In this document: positions 35,274-43,900 of the stretch, in pieces
How positions within the stretch are numbered: the stretch's first letter is position 1
How the letters are laid out: the number at the start of each line of letters is the position of its first letter
Source: Bacteroidales bacterium
GTDB taxonomy: Bacteria; Bacteroidota; Bacteroidia; Bacteroidales; F082
Direction of reading: 5' to 3'
Assembly: GCA_017645245.1 (NCBI GenBank)
Contig: JAGCPG010000126.1
Location: 1-53,116 of the forward strand
DNA: 53,116 bases
Made by a program: the position numbers and the translations under genes
Notes under the pieces: generated by a model
Database searches by the model: none
The model's input: only the letters and a program-made list of their open reading frames with translations
Told to the model about the DNA's origin: nothing

Positions 35274-36064
35274 AGCTTGTAATAACTTTTCAGGATCCGT
35301 GCGAACCACGAAGCGGGTATCACACGCTTGACCACCGCCGACAGCCATTGTTCAAACGATGCAACCGTGTAGCCGTAACGCGGATGCTTCATCTGAACGA
35401 TCTTACTGATTTTCCTAGCCAACACCTGAGGCTTCAGGCCACCTTGTTCATCGTGCTCCACCTTGTCCATCGACTCAGCGTAAGTGGGATAGGCCAGTGC
35501 CGCCTCTGCATTGACCGTTTTCTTCCGGCTTCCGGTGAACCCCGTGGAAAAGTCGCCCGGACGGATAACGGTGACCGTGACACCCAACTTCTGCGTCTCC
35601 AGCCTTAACGCCTCGCAATAGCCTTCGATAGCGAATTTGCTTGCCGAATAGAAGCCTTGGAAAGGAAGTCCCATCAAGCCGCCGATGGAGCTCAACGCGA
35701 TGATCTTGCCGCCACCTTGCTTGCGCATGAAAGGCAAGACGGCAGTCACAAAATGCACTAGCCCCATGAAGTTGGTGTCCATCTGTTCCCTGATCTCCTC
35801 TTCGGTGGCAAACTCCAGCGGACCTCCGATGCCCATGCCGGCGTTGTTGACCAGCACGTCGATCCGACCTTCTTTGTCAATTACTTGATTCACAGCGTTT
35901 TTTACCGCATTGCGATCACGGACATCCACCTTCAGGTAATGCACTTGAGGCAATGGCTCCACCTCACGGCGCACCGTGCCGTAAACACTGTGTCCTTCTT
36001 GCGACAGCAATCGAGCGGTCTCCAAACCGAAGCCCGACGAAACGCCAGTGATCAAAACAACCAT
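35270..36064 (-). CDS. short-chain dehydrogenase/reductase, candidate 3-ketosphinganine reductase
   Basis: A 264-residue classical SDR. The cofactor motif TGVSSGFG is at 6-13, NNAGMGIGGP near 84, and the catalytic Ser-Tyr-Lys set is Ser near 139 plus YSASK (about 152). The C-terminus is basic and somewhat hydrophobic. The gene follows the serine palmitoyltransferase gene by 2 bp and is cotranscribed with it. Reduction of the 3-keto group of the sphingoid base is the natural assignment by context; the SDR family alone does not fix the substrate. Confidence 0.8.
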   Translation of the reverse strand: MVVLITGVSSGFGLETARLLSQEGHSVYGTVRREVEPLPQVHYLKVDVRDRNAVKNAVNQVIDKEGRIDVLVNNAGMGIGGPLEFATEEEIREQMDTNFMGLVHFVTAVLPFMRKQGGGKIIALSSIGGLMGLPFQGFYSASKFAIEGYCEALRLETQKLGVTVTVIRPGDFSTGFTGSRKKTVNAEAALAYPTYAESMDKVEHDEQGGLKPQVLARKISKIVQMKHPRYGYTVASFEQWLSAVVKRVIPASWFARILKSYYKL

Positions 36065-36066
36065 GA

Positions 36067-37263
<1,197 letters not shown>

Positions 37264-37282
37264 TTAATCCATTTTAAAGATG

Positions 37283-37290
37283 CAAAATTA
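37283..37290 (-). promoter_or_regulatory. spt -7 box (TAATTTTG on minus strand)
   Basis: CAAAATTA on the plus strand, 26 bp upstream of the spt start. It lies directly after the terminator of the upstream HD gene, so the two units are separated within about 95 bp. Confidence 0.55.
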
Positions 37291-37291
37291 G

Positions 37292-37314
37292 AAAAAAAAC
37301 GTTTTTCCAAACGT
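37292..37314 (-). terminator. intrinsic terminator of the HD gene
   Basis: On the minus strand, ACGTTT pairs with AAACGT around a 4-nt loop (plus coordinates 37299-37304 and 37309-37314), followed by a run of eight T. It ends transcription coming from the HD-domain gene before the spt promoter. Confidence 0.65.
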
Positions 37315-37351
37315 CTTTTTCTTGTTTTACATCTTTTGAACCCCAGAAAAA

Positions 37352-37972
37352 CTATTTTAGACCTTCAAAAAGCCGACGAAGCTCCTGTTCGTCATCGATG
37401 ATCAGCCGCAATTGTTCCAATCGAGCGGCATTGGGCGAGTCGGGAAACCACAGCTTCAGGTAGCCATTGCGACCATATTTCTCCTTCAGGTGAGTTACCA
37501 TGCGCTGGTATTGCTCTTCCCGACTGAGCTCTGGATAATTGTCCAAACCGTATTGAATGGTGCGTTGGACGATGGTCAGGGGATCGATGAAACGGTCGGC
37601 CTCAGCCACAATGCGGCCGTAGATGGTGCGAGGCGCCTGCTTCGCCGAAGCGCGATGGTCCTCGGCAGCATCGGCTATGGTCTGGATCTGGTCTTCGGTG
37701 AACCATTGCCGCAACTGCCGGTCAGCCTTGATGATCCTCGCCGACATCTCATGATGGTGCTCCCGGCCTTCACAAATTCCCGTGTCGTGATAGGCCGCTA
37801 TGGCGTAAACCATGTCCATGTCAACATCCAGCCGCGAAGCAATGTCCAAGCTTTGCTTGATGACCATCAACACATGATCGCGCTGGTGGGCCTTGTCGAA
37901 ATGATCGTAACGCGGGATGATCTCCCGTTCGACGTATGCGATAAGCTCCGGATTGATCCTAAGGTCTGACAT
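37352..37972 (-). CDS. HD-domain phosphohydrolase-like protein
   Basis: A 206-residue HD-superfamily protein. Metal-binding residues are visible: His in KAHQRDH (about 30), the HD pair in AYHDTG (about 62), His in the EHHHE segment and the Asp in EADRFID (about 128). It is a predicted metal-dependent phosphohydrolase of unknown substrate, possibly nucleotide-related. The gene follows the DUF362 gene by 2 bp, so they are cotranscribed. A strong terminator lies about 40 bp downstream. Confidence 0.82.
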   Translation of the reverse strand: MSDLRINPELIAYVEREIIPRYDHFDKAHQRDHVLMVIKQSLDIASRLDVDMDMVYAIAAYHDTGICEGREHHHEMSARIIKADRQLRQWFTEDQIQTIADAAEDHRASAKQAPRTIYGRIVAEADRFIDPLTIVQRTIQYGLDNYPELSREEQYQRMVTHLKEKYGRNGYLKLWFPDSPNAARLEQLRLIIDDEQELRRLFEGLK

Positions 37973-37974
37973 GG

Positions 37975-39081
37975 TTATCGGGTAATCACCTGTTTTTGGC
38001 CGTTGATGATGTAAATGCCTGCTGGCAGCGACTCCAGACTCTTGGCGTTGTTCAGCAGTTTCCTGCCGTCGATCGAGAACACGTTGTAGCGCAGAAACTC
38101 GGGATTGGGATGCTCTTGGTCGATCTCCTGAATGCCTGTGGTGGTCACGTCAAGAAGGTTGTATTGCAGCGAACCCAGGCCGATCTCTGCGGCATATTCC
38201 ACGGTATGGGTGCCATGTAGTTCTTGAATTCGGTCGATAAGCGGTTGGGCATCATTGCCTGGGGTGGAGTTGTAGTCGAAGATCAAGTCGAGGCAGGCCT
38301 TATCGAGCGCCACCGGATCGGTGGAGGCCAGGATGCCGATGTCGGCCATCACGGGAGGAGCTGGATTGGGGTTGCAGTCGCAGTCCACCGAAAGGTTGTT
38401 CATCACGTTGATATACACGATGTTCCTGCCATCCTGATGGAAGAAGTCATGAACCGCCTGCGCAGCTGCCGCCATCGACTCGAGGAACGAATCCTGGGTG
38501 TTGCTGCCATAGATGTTGCCGGTGGTCTGTCCAGCGGTATGGATATAACACTTGCCATGCCGCGAAGCCATGCCTATGCTCTGGTTCTTCAGCACGCCGC
38601 CATAGCCGCCTCGGGCGTGACCCTTGAAGTGCGCCAAATTGATCATGAAATCGTAGCTGATCAGGTGGGAGCCGACGATGTCATATTTGATCCAAGTGGT
38701 GTCCTCAACGGGAATCTGAACCTCGCCGTCTGCATCCATGATATCGACTTTTGCGATCTGGTCGAAACCGCGTTCAGCGATCACCTGCAGGTGGGTTGAC
38801 GTGTTGTCGCGGATGCCGCCGTATGCCGTGTTGCACTCCACGATGGAAGCGCCCGTGTAATTCACCAGTCCTTCAATGAACTCAGGCCTGAGGTAGTTGC
38901 TCTTTGCCGACTCACCCGTGGAGATCTTCACGGCCACCGTGCCACTGGGATTCACGCCCAAGGCCTGAAAGATGTGGACCAGCGACTCCGGGGTGATCTC
39001 GCTGGTGAAGTAAACGTTGCTTTGGGCTGACAAGCCGAGACTCAGGCAGAGAAACGACAGGAAGACTAGTGCTTTTTTCAT
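37975..39081 (-). CDS. secreted DUF362 protein with T9SS-type C-terminal tail
   Basis: A 368-residue protein with an N-terminal signal peptide (ending LSAQS). The main body matches DUF362: VNPSGTVAVKIST, AYGGIRDNT, INLAHFKGHARGGYGG and a CDCNP pair. The last 45 residues (NVFSIDGRKLLNN, then LPAGIYIINGQKQVIT) look like a type A T9SS sorting domain, so it may be exported to the cell surface. DUF362 proteins are usually thought of as cytoplasmic and iron-sulfur linked, so this architecture is noteworthy. Function is unknown. It lies 11 bp after the M28 peptidase gene. Confidence 0.75.
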   Translation of the reverse strand: MKKALVFLSFLCLSLGLSAQSNVYFTSEITPESLVHIFQALGVNPSGTVAVKISTGESAKSNYLRPEFIEGLVNYTGASIVECNTAYGGIRDNTSTHLQVIAERGFDQIAKVDIMDADGEVQIPVEDTTWIKYDIVGSHLISYDFMINLAHFKGHARGGYGGVLKNQSIGMASRHGKCYIHTAGQTTGNIYGSNTQDSFLESMAAAAQAVHDFFHQDGRNIVYINVMNNLSVDCDCNPNPAPPVMADIGILASTDPVALDKACLDLIFDYNSTPGNDAQPLIDRIQELHGTHTVEYAAEIGLGSLQYNLLDVTTTGIQEIDQEHPNPEFLRYNVFSIDGRKLLNNAKSLESLPAGIYIINGQKQVITR

Positions 39082-39092
39082 GGCAAAATGTT

Positions 39093-40352
39093 TTAATACC
39101 GCTCCACAAAATCCCTCACCAGCTTGAACACCGGCTCATAGCTCTCGAAACGGACGGTCTTGTAGGTATCGTAGATGGTATGGTAATACGGGAAAGCGTC
39201 TCCTTCCTGATTCTCGAGGAAGATGCAAGGCACATGGCGTGTAGCAAAGGGATAATGGTCGCTGTTGCCGGCTAATTCGCCACGGTTCAAAGCCTTGAAA
39301 TAATGCTGCTCATCATTGATTTTCTCAAAGAGGTTGAAGCCGCGCATGCCCTCGTCGCTCACCTCGCAGTACTGCACGGGATTGTTGTCGCCGATCATGT
39401 CCAAGTTGAAGAGATACTTGATCTGCTCCAGCGGCACCAAGGGGTTCTTGGCATAGAATTCCGAGCCTCTAAGATTGGCATCCTCGCCCGAGAAGGCAAT
39501 GAAATACATGTCGTATTCTGGACGGTTTTTGGCATAATAAGCGGCCAACGTAACGATGGCAGCGGTACCCGAGGCGTTGTCGTTGGCACCAGGGTAATAC
39601 ACCTTTTTGCCGAGGTTGCCAAGATGGTCGTAATGGGCAGTAAACACAAAGCAACTATCGTGCTTCCGGCCTTCCACCTTGGCGATCACGTTGAAGAGCT
39701 CATAGTCCTTCAGGAACTCATTGTCGATGTCGGCCTTCACGGTCTTGATGCCTTCGACGGCTTCGGGCGTCATCCAGATGATGGGCTTTTCCACCACCCG
39801 ATGGCCGTAAGCCTTATAGAACTTGATGGGCGAAGTCCAGGTTTGGATGAGACCGGCGTTGGTGCACTCGCCAGCCTTCTGCAGGCGGGAGAAGTCCTTT
39901 CCATGCTTGTAGGCAAACCAAAATTCACAGACCACTAAGCAGTTGGCATATTCGGGCTTGGCCAGGTCGGCGAACATCCTTTCAGGATCGTAATTCACCG
40001 TATCTACATGATACACAGGAAATTCTCCATGAACACCAGGGGAATATTCGCGCATGGAATAATCCACACCCGGGGTGAGCTTTTTGCCATCGGCCCACAG
40101 CTTCATCTTGCCGTTGAAGGTGTTGATGTCGATGGTAAAAGGCTGGCAGATGACCTCGTCAACGCCAGCCTTTTGGAATTCCTTTTGAAGGTATTTTCCA
40201 GCCTTGTTGGCACCGCCTTTGGCATAGCCGCGGCCTTGGTATTTCGAAGAGCTCAGCTCCTTCACGACCTTCTTGTAATGCGCCATATCCTGGGCGCTCA
40301 GCTGCAAGGCGGCAAAAGCCAGCAGTAGGATGAAAAACCTTTTCATATTCAT
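39093..40352 (-). CDS. M28-family zinc peptidase, secreted
   Basis: A 419-residue peptidase with a signal peptide (MKRFFILLLAFAALQLSAQ). The M28 metal ligands are visible: H and D in AHYDHLG (about 238-241), the bridging Asp in GANDNASG (about 256), Glu in SGEDANLRGSE, Asp in LDMIGD and His in YYHTIYD. An apical/PA-like insertion sits at about 100-200. It probably trims N-terminal amino acids or dipeptides in the periplasm. ATG 40352 overlaps the stop of the upstream lipoprotein gene (TAATG); a second ATG two codons later is possible. Confidence 0.92.
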   Translation of the reverse strand: MNMKRFFILLLAFAALQLSAQDMAHYKKVVKELSSSKYQGRGYAKGGANKAGKYLQKEFQKAGVDEVICQPFTIDINTFNGKMKLWADGKKLTPGVDYSMREYSPGVHGEFPVYHVDTVNYDPERMFADLAKPEYANCLVVCEFWFAYKHGKDFSRLQKAGECTNAGLIQTWTSPIKFYKAYGHRVVEKPIIWMTPEAVEGIKTVKADIDNEFLKDYELFNVIAKVEGRKHDSCFVFTAHYDHLGNLGKKVYYPGANDNASGTAAIVTLAAYYAKNRPEYDMYFIAFSGEDANLRGSEFYAKNPLVPLEQIKYLFNLDMIGDNNPVQYCEVSDEGMRGFNLFEKINDEQHYFKALNRGELAGNSDHYPFATRHVPCIFLENQEGDAFPYYHTIYDTYKTVRFESYEPVFKLVRDFVERY

Positions 40353-40897
40353 TATTTGAACTTGACGGATTTAAACACGTGTTGAGCTACCTCACCGCCC
40401 AATTGTTTCTCGAATTCAGGTTCGTAGCAAATGGCGATCGACACCATTTTGGGGCCATTGACCACGATGTAGTCGATTTGGGTGATTGATTCGCCTGGGG
40501 CGGTAGAGGTGAAATAGTTGTCACCGATTTCCACGTTGATACGATCACTGTAATCAAAAAACTCCATCATATCTTCGGCTTCCTTTTTAATGTCGTAATC
40601 TTCACCATACATCTGTGTGCTACCTGAGATGTCGATACGGTTGAAAGTGACGCCTTGGCTGTCGTCCTCAAGTGAGAAGACGGTACCTTCGTCACCCATC
40701 GCTTCGCCTCTACGGGTCATGCCTTCGGGGACCTCCACGGTAAAGCCATACTTGTCGTTGGTGTAAGTCATATAAGTGACTTCCTTGGGAGCTTTACCAT
40801 CTTTGGCTCCCTTCTTTGAGTTGGCACCATTCTGGTTGCCACAAGCAGCAAAAGTCATTGCCAATGCTGCGATTGCTAGAAATGCGAATTTTTTCAT
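40352..40897 (-). CDS. small lipoprotein of unknown function
   Basis: A 181-residue protein with a lipoprotein signal (lipobox TFAAC, Cys near 19). A Lys-rich linker and a beta-rich domain (YGFTVEVPEGM, then GITQIDYIVVNG-like strands) follow. I do not recognise a family. The fold resembles small PsbP/DUF1795-like domains that start with a YGFTVEVP pattern, but this is weak. It is first in a unit with the M28 peptidase, DUF362 and HD genes, and is translationally coupled to the M28 gene. Its promoter is the TATATTTG box at 40930-40937. Confidence 0.75.
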   Translation of the reverse strand: MKKFAFLAIAALAMTFAACGNQNGANSKKGAKDGKAPKEVTYMTYTNDKYGFTVEVPEGMTRRGEAMGDEGTVFSLEDDSQGVTFNRIDISGSTQMYGEDYDIKKEAEDMMEFFDYSDRINVEIGDNYFTSTAPGESITQIDYIVVNGPKMVSIAICYEPEFEKQLGGEVAQHVFKSVKFK

Positions 40898-40929
40898 TTT
40901 GATTGAGTTTAAAAGTTTGAAAAGCGAGG

Positions 40930-40937
40930 CAAATATA
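40930..40937 (-). promoter_or_regulatory. -7 box (TATATTTG on minus strand) of the lipoprotein-M28 unit
   Basis: CAAATATA on the plus strand, 33 bp upstream of the lipoprotein start, matches TAnnTTTG on the minus strand. Confidence 0.55.
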
Positions 40938-40963
40938 GGGTTTTTCCCAGAAAAAACAGCTAT

Positions 40964-41491
40964 TTAAAAAGAGTTTCCTTTTTCCAATTTCATCACTTTC
41001 ACAGGGGTATCATCACCGTGATAGAGATGGCTGCACCAATTGACCTGGCCCGTGTCGCGGAAGCCGCATTTCTCCATCACGCGACCTGATGCCGGGTTGT
41101 TGACGAAGAAATCGCTCCAAAGATTGTTGTACCCTTTCTCGTTGAAGCAGTAGTCGATCAAAAGCCGTAACGCCTCGGTGCAGATGCCCTGGTTCCAATA
41201 GGGTCGAGCCACCCAATAGCCCGCTTCGGCATCGTTCTCGTCGATGCTGATGTTGCTCTCACCATGAACGAAATAGCCAATGCAGCCGATGGCTTCGCCC
41301 GTCGCTTTCAGCTCGATGGCCCACATGTGATCACCGCTAAAAAGCGTACGGATAATCTCCAAACTTTCTTCCACGGACTTATGCGGAGGCCATCCGGCAC
41401 GAGGGCCCACCTCAGGATCGGAAGCGTATTTGTATAACGTTTCGGCGTCACTTTCACGCCACGGACGGAGCAATATTCTTTCTGTTTCCAT
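40964..41491 (-). CDS. GNAT acetyltransferase, RimJ/RimL-like
   Basis: A 175-residue GNAT enzyme of the Acetyltransf_3 type. It begins ETERILLRPWRESDA (2-16), then shows EAGYWVARPYWNQGICTEA (the acetyl-CoA-binding A region) and ASGRVMEKCGF near 140. These proteins acetylate N-termini or small amines; the substrate is unknown. The gene starts 18 bp after pyrG on the same strand and is probably cotranscribed. Confidence 0.88.
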   Translation of the reverse strand: METERILLRPWRESDAETLYKYASDPEVGPRAGWPPHKSVEESLEIIRTLFSGDHMWAIELKATGEAIGCIGYFVHGESNISIDENDAEAGYWVARPYWNQGICTEALRLLIDYCFNEKGYNNLWSDFFVNNPASGRVMEKCGFRDTGQVNWCSHLYHGDDTPVKVMKLEKGNSF

Positions 41492-41509
41492 TTTTCGAGA
41501 CCAGTTTAT

Positions 41510-43150
41510 TCATTTCAAGTTTTCAATGCAAGCTTTAACGAAATCCATGAACAACGGGTGCGGATGGAGTACCGTGGAGGAATACTCGGGATGGAACTGG
41601 GTGCCAATGTACCAGCGTAAGTTCGGGATCTCGACGATCTCCACGAGATTGGCTGCCGGGTTGATGCCTACACACTGCATACCGTGGCTTTGGAACTCAT
41701 CTTTGTAACGGTTGTTGAACTCGTAACGGTGACGGTGACGTTCATGGATGACGAGGTGAGAGCTGAGAGATGAGAGTTGAGAGGTGGCTGCCGCAGAATA
41801 TGCTTTTTCCGTCTTACTACCCTTGACAAGCTCGCAGTCGTAGGCGCCCAAACGCATGGTGCCGCCCATCTGGGTGATGTTTTTCTGCTCCTCCATGATG
41901 TCGATCACGTTATGCGGAGTGGTGGGATCCATCTCGCTACTGTTGGCATCTTTGTAACCCAGAACATTACGGGCAAATTCAATGACCATCATCTGCATAC
42001 CAAGACAGATGCCGAAAGTGGGAATATCATGGGTGCGGGTATATTCGGCAGCGATGATCTTGCCTTCGATGCCACGTTGACCGAAACCGGGACAGATGAC
42101 GATGCCCGCCATGCCTGCCAGTTGCTCGGCGACATTCTCACGGGTGATGAACTCGCTATTAATAAAATGTGTCTTCACCTTGCGATCGTTGTAAGTACCC
42201 GCATGGGCGAGGCTCTCCAAGATGCTCTTGTAGGCGTCCTGCAGGTCGTATTTGCCCACAATGCCGATGTTCACGATCTCAGTGGCGTTCTTGCGACGTT
42301 CCAAGAAGTTGCGCCAAGGTCCCAGCTCGGGCGTCGGACCAACCTCCATGCCCATCTTCTTCAGGATAATGGCATCGAGGTTTTGTCGCTGCATGTTGAC
42401 CGGCACTTCGTAGATGCTCGGCAGATCTTGGCTTTGGATGACTGCCTCCACATCGACGTTGCAGAAATGGGCCACTTTCGTCCGGATTTCATCGCTCAAG
42501 TCGTGTTCGGTACGCAAGACCAGGATATCAGGCTGGATACCTTGTCCCTGCAGCTGTTTCACGCTTGTCTGGGTAGGCTTGGTCTTCAGCTCGCCAGCGG
42601 CAGCCAAATACGGCACGTATGTAAGATGTACGTTCAAGGCCTTGCTGGAACCCAGCTCCCAACGCAGCTGACGGATAGCCTCCAGAAAAGGCTGGCTCTC
42701 AATGTCGCCGATGGTGCCGCCAATCTCAGTGATGACGAAGTCGAAATGCTCCTTGGTGGCGTTGAGCAGGATGCGACGCTTGATCTCATCGGTGATATGT
42801 GGCACCACCTGAATGGTCTTGCCGAGATAATCGCCGCGGCGTTCACGCTCGATGACGCTGAGATAGATTCGGCCGGTGGTCACGCTGTTGTCGCGAGTGG
42901 TCTGGATACCCGTAAAACGCTCGTAGTGACCGAGGTCGAGGTCGGTCTCAAACCCGTCGGCGGTCACATAACACTCGCCGTGCTCGTAAGGGTTCAACGT
43001 ACCCGGGTCAACATTGATGTAAGGGTCGAACTTCTGGATGGTGATTTTATAGCCGCGAGCCTGGAGCAGCTTGCCGATGGAGGCCGAGATAATGCCTTTT
43101 CCCAATGAAGAGGTCACACCTCCCGTGATGAAGATGTATCTTGTTTCCAT
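41510..43150 (-). CDS. pyrG: CTP synthase
   Basis: A 546-residue CTP synthase that aminates UTP using glutamine-derived ammonia and ATP. The N-terminal amidoligase domain begins ETRYIFITGGVTSSLGKG. The C-terminal class I glutaminase has the nucleophile in GICLGMQM (about 387) and the HPE of GTQFHPEYSS (about 525). Just before the conserved ERHRHRYE it carries an additional SAAATSQLSSLSSHL stretch (about 452-467) encoded by a heptamer array. The frame is intact and all key residues are present, so it should work. ATG 43150 is chosen because the conserved N-terminus starts there. Confidence 0.97.
   Translation of the reverse strand: METRYIFITGGVTSSLGKGIISASIGKLLQARGYKITIQKFDPYINVDPGTLNPYEHGECYVTADGFETDLDLGHYERFTGIQTTRDNSVTTGRIYLSVIERERRGDYLGKTIQVVPHITDEIKRRILLNATKEHFDFVITEIGGTIGDIESQPFLEAIRQLRWELGSSKALNVHLTYVPYLAAAGELKTKPTQTSVKQLQGQGIQPDILVLRTEHDLSDEIRTKVAHFCNVDVEAVIQSQDLPSIYEVPVNMQRQNLDAIILKKMGMEVGPTPELGPWRNFLERRKNATEIVNIGIVGKYDLQDAYKSILESLAHAGTYNDRKVKTHFINSEFITRENVAEQLAGMAGIVICPGFGQRGIEGKIIAAEYTRTHDIPTFGICLGMQMMVIEFARNVLGYKDANSSEMDPTTPHNVIDIMEEQKNITQMGGTMRLGAYDCELVKGSKTEKAYSAAATSQLSSLSSHLVIHERHRHRYEFNNRYKDEFQSHGMQCVGINPAANLVEIVEIPNLRWYIGTQFHPEYSSTVLHPHPLFMDFVKACIENLK
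41754..41781 (-). repeat. heptamer array in pyrG (degenerate)
   Basis: In the coding sense the units are CTCAACT, CTCATCT, CTCAGCT, CTCACCT, preceded by a partial CACCT. Each unit has a different base at position 5, so all four bases occur there. The CTCA-side strand is again the coding strand although pyrG is on the minus strand. Confidence 0.9.
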
Positions 43151-43177
43151 AATGCCATTTTTTGGAAAAACAAGGCG

Positions 43178-43185
43178 CAAAAATA
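43178..43185 (-). promoter_or_regulatory. pyrG -7 box (TATTTTTG on minus strand)
   Basis: CAAAAATA on the plus strand, 28 bp before the pyrG start. It is divergent from the sdh box, with only 20 bp between the two boxes. Confidence 0.6.
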
Positions 43186-43205
43186 AAAAATTCCTTTAAT
43201 AATCT

Positions 43206-43213
43206 TATCTTTG
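43206..43213 (+). promoter_or_regulatory. sdh operon -7 box TATCTTTG
   Basis: An exact TAnnTTTG box 19 bp before the sdhC start. Its upstream region overlaps the pyrG promoter, so the two divergent units share a very small control region. Confidence 0.6.
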
Positions 43214-43232
43214 CACTCAAATTTTCTTCGGT

Positions 43233-43877
43233 ATGAATCTCCCTAAAATACACTCTATCAGCAAGAAGATCGTCGTGGCATTGTTAGGAGCCTTCCTCAG
43301 CATCTTCCTTTTGTTCCATGCCAGTGCCAACCTCTGCATCTTGCGTCACGATGAAGGTGCTTGGTACAATGCTTTCTGCGATTTCATGGGCACCAATTAT
43401 ATTGTGAAAGCCTTTGAAATCATCTTGCTGGTGGCATTACTATCCCACATTGTTTTGGCGCTCTGGTTAGCCATCACCAACAAGAGGGCACGACCCCAAG
43501 GCTACAAAAAGCCACAACGCACCAAAACGCACTTTGGATCAAAGCTGCAAGTGTGGACGGGCATCCTGCTCCTCGCAGGCCTTATCGCGCATTTTATGGA
43601 TTTCTTTTTCGTCAAACTCGGCTGGGTTGACGGCAACCTCAATTTTTACCAACAGGCACGTGAAAAGTTTCAGATTCCTCACATTGCGATCTCTTATCTG
43701 ATCTTCTTTGTGGTGGTTTGGTTCCACATGCGCCACGGCTTCGCCGCCATGTTCCAGACCTTAGGTCTCTATAATTTTAAATACGGCAAAGCCATCGAAA
43801 TCATCGGCATCATCTATGCCACGGTGGTTTGCCTGATGTTTGCCGCCGTAGTCATCGGTGTTTATTTCGGTTTTTAA
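43233..43877 (+). CDS. sdhC: succinate dehydrogenase/fumarate reductase cytochrome b subunit
   Basis: A 214-residue membrane subunit with five predicted spans, of the Bacteroidota/epsilonproteobacterial diheme type. Conserved His residues for heme are visible in LFHASANL (about 28), [21 protein letters not shown] and elsewhere. It anchors the flavoprotein and iron-sulfur subunits and exchanges electrons with menaquinone. In an anaerobe it probably works mainly as a fumarate reductase. The spacer before sdhA contains a decayed heptamer array. Confidence 0.92.
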   Translation: MNLPKIHSISKKIVVALLGAFLSIFLLFHASANLCILRHDEGAWYNAFCDFMGTNYIVKAFEIILLVALLSHIVLALWLAITNKRARPQGYKKPQRTKTHFGSKLQVWTGILLLAGLIAHFMDFFFVKLGWVDGNLNFYQQAREKFQIPHIAISYLIFFVVVWFHMRHGFAAMFQTLGLYNFKYGKAIEIIGIIYATVVCLMFAAVVIGVYFGF

Positions 43878-43880
43878 CCT

Positions 43881-43894
43881 CTCAATGCTCACCT
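43881..43894 (+). repeat. short heptamer remnant before sdhA
   Basis: CTCAATG and CTCACCT in tandem, preceded by a partial ACCT that begins in the sdhC stop region. It occupies most of the 23-bp sdhC-sdhA spacer, where the ribosome-binding region of sdhA would be. Confidence 0.7.
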
Positions 43895-43900
43895 CAAAAA

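Noticed and set aside
43829-43900. Upstream extension of sdhA into sdhC
   Set aside because: The longer frame adds 24 Cys/Arg-rich residues that overlap sdhC. The conserved protein begins at the ATG at 43901.
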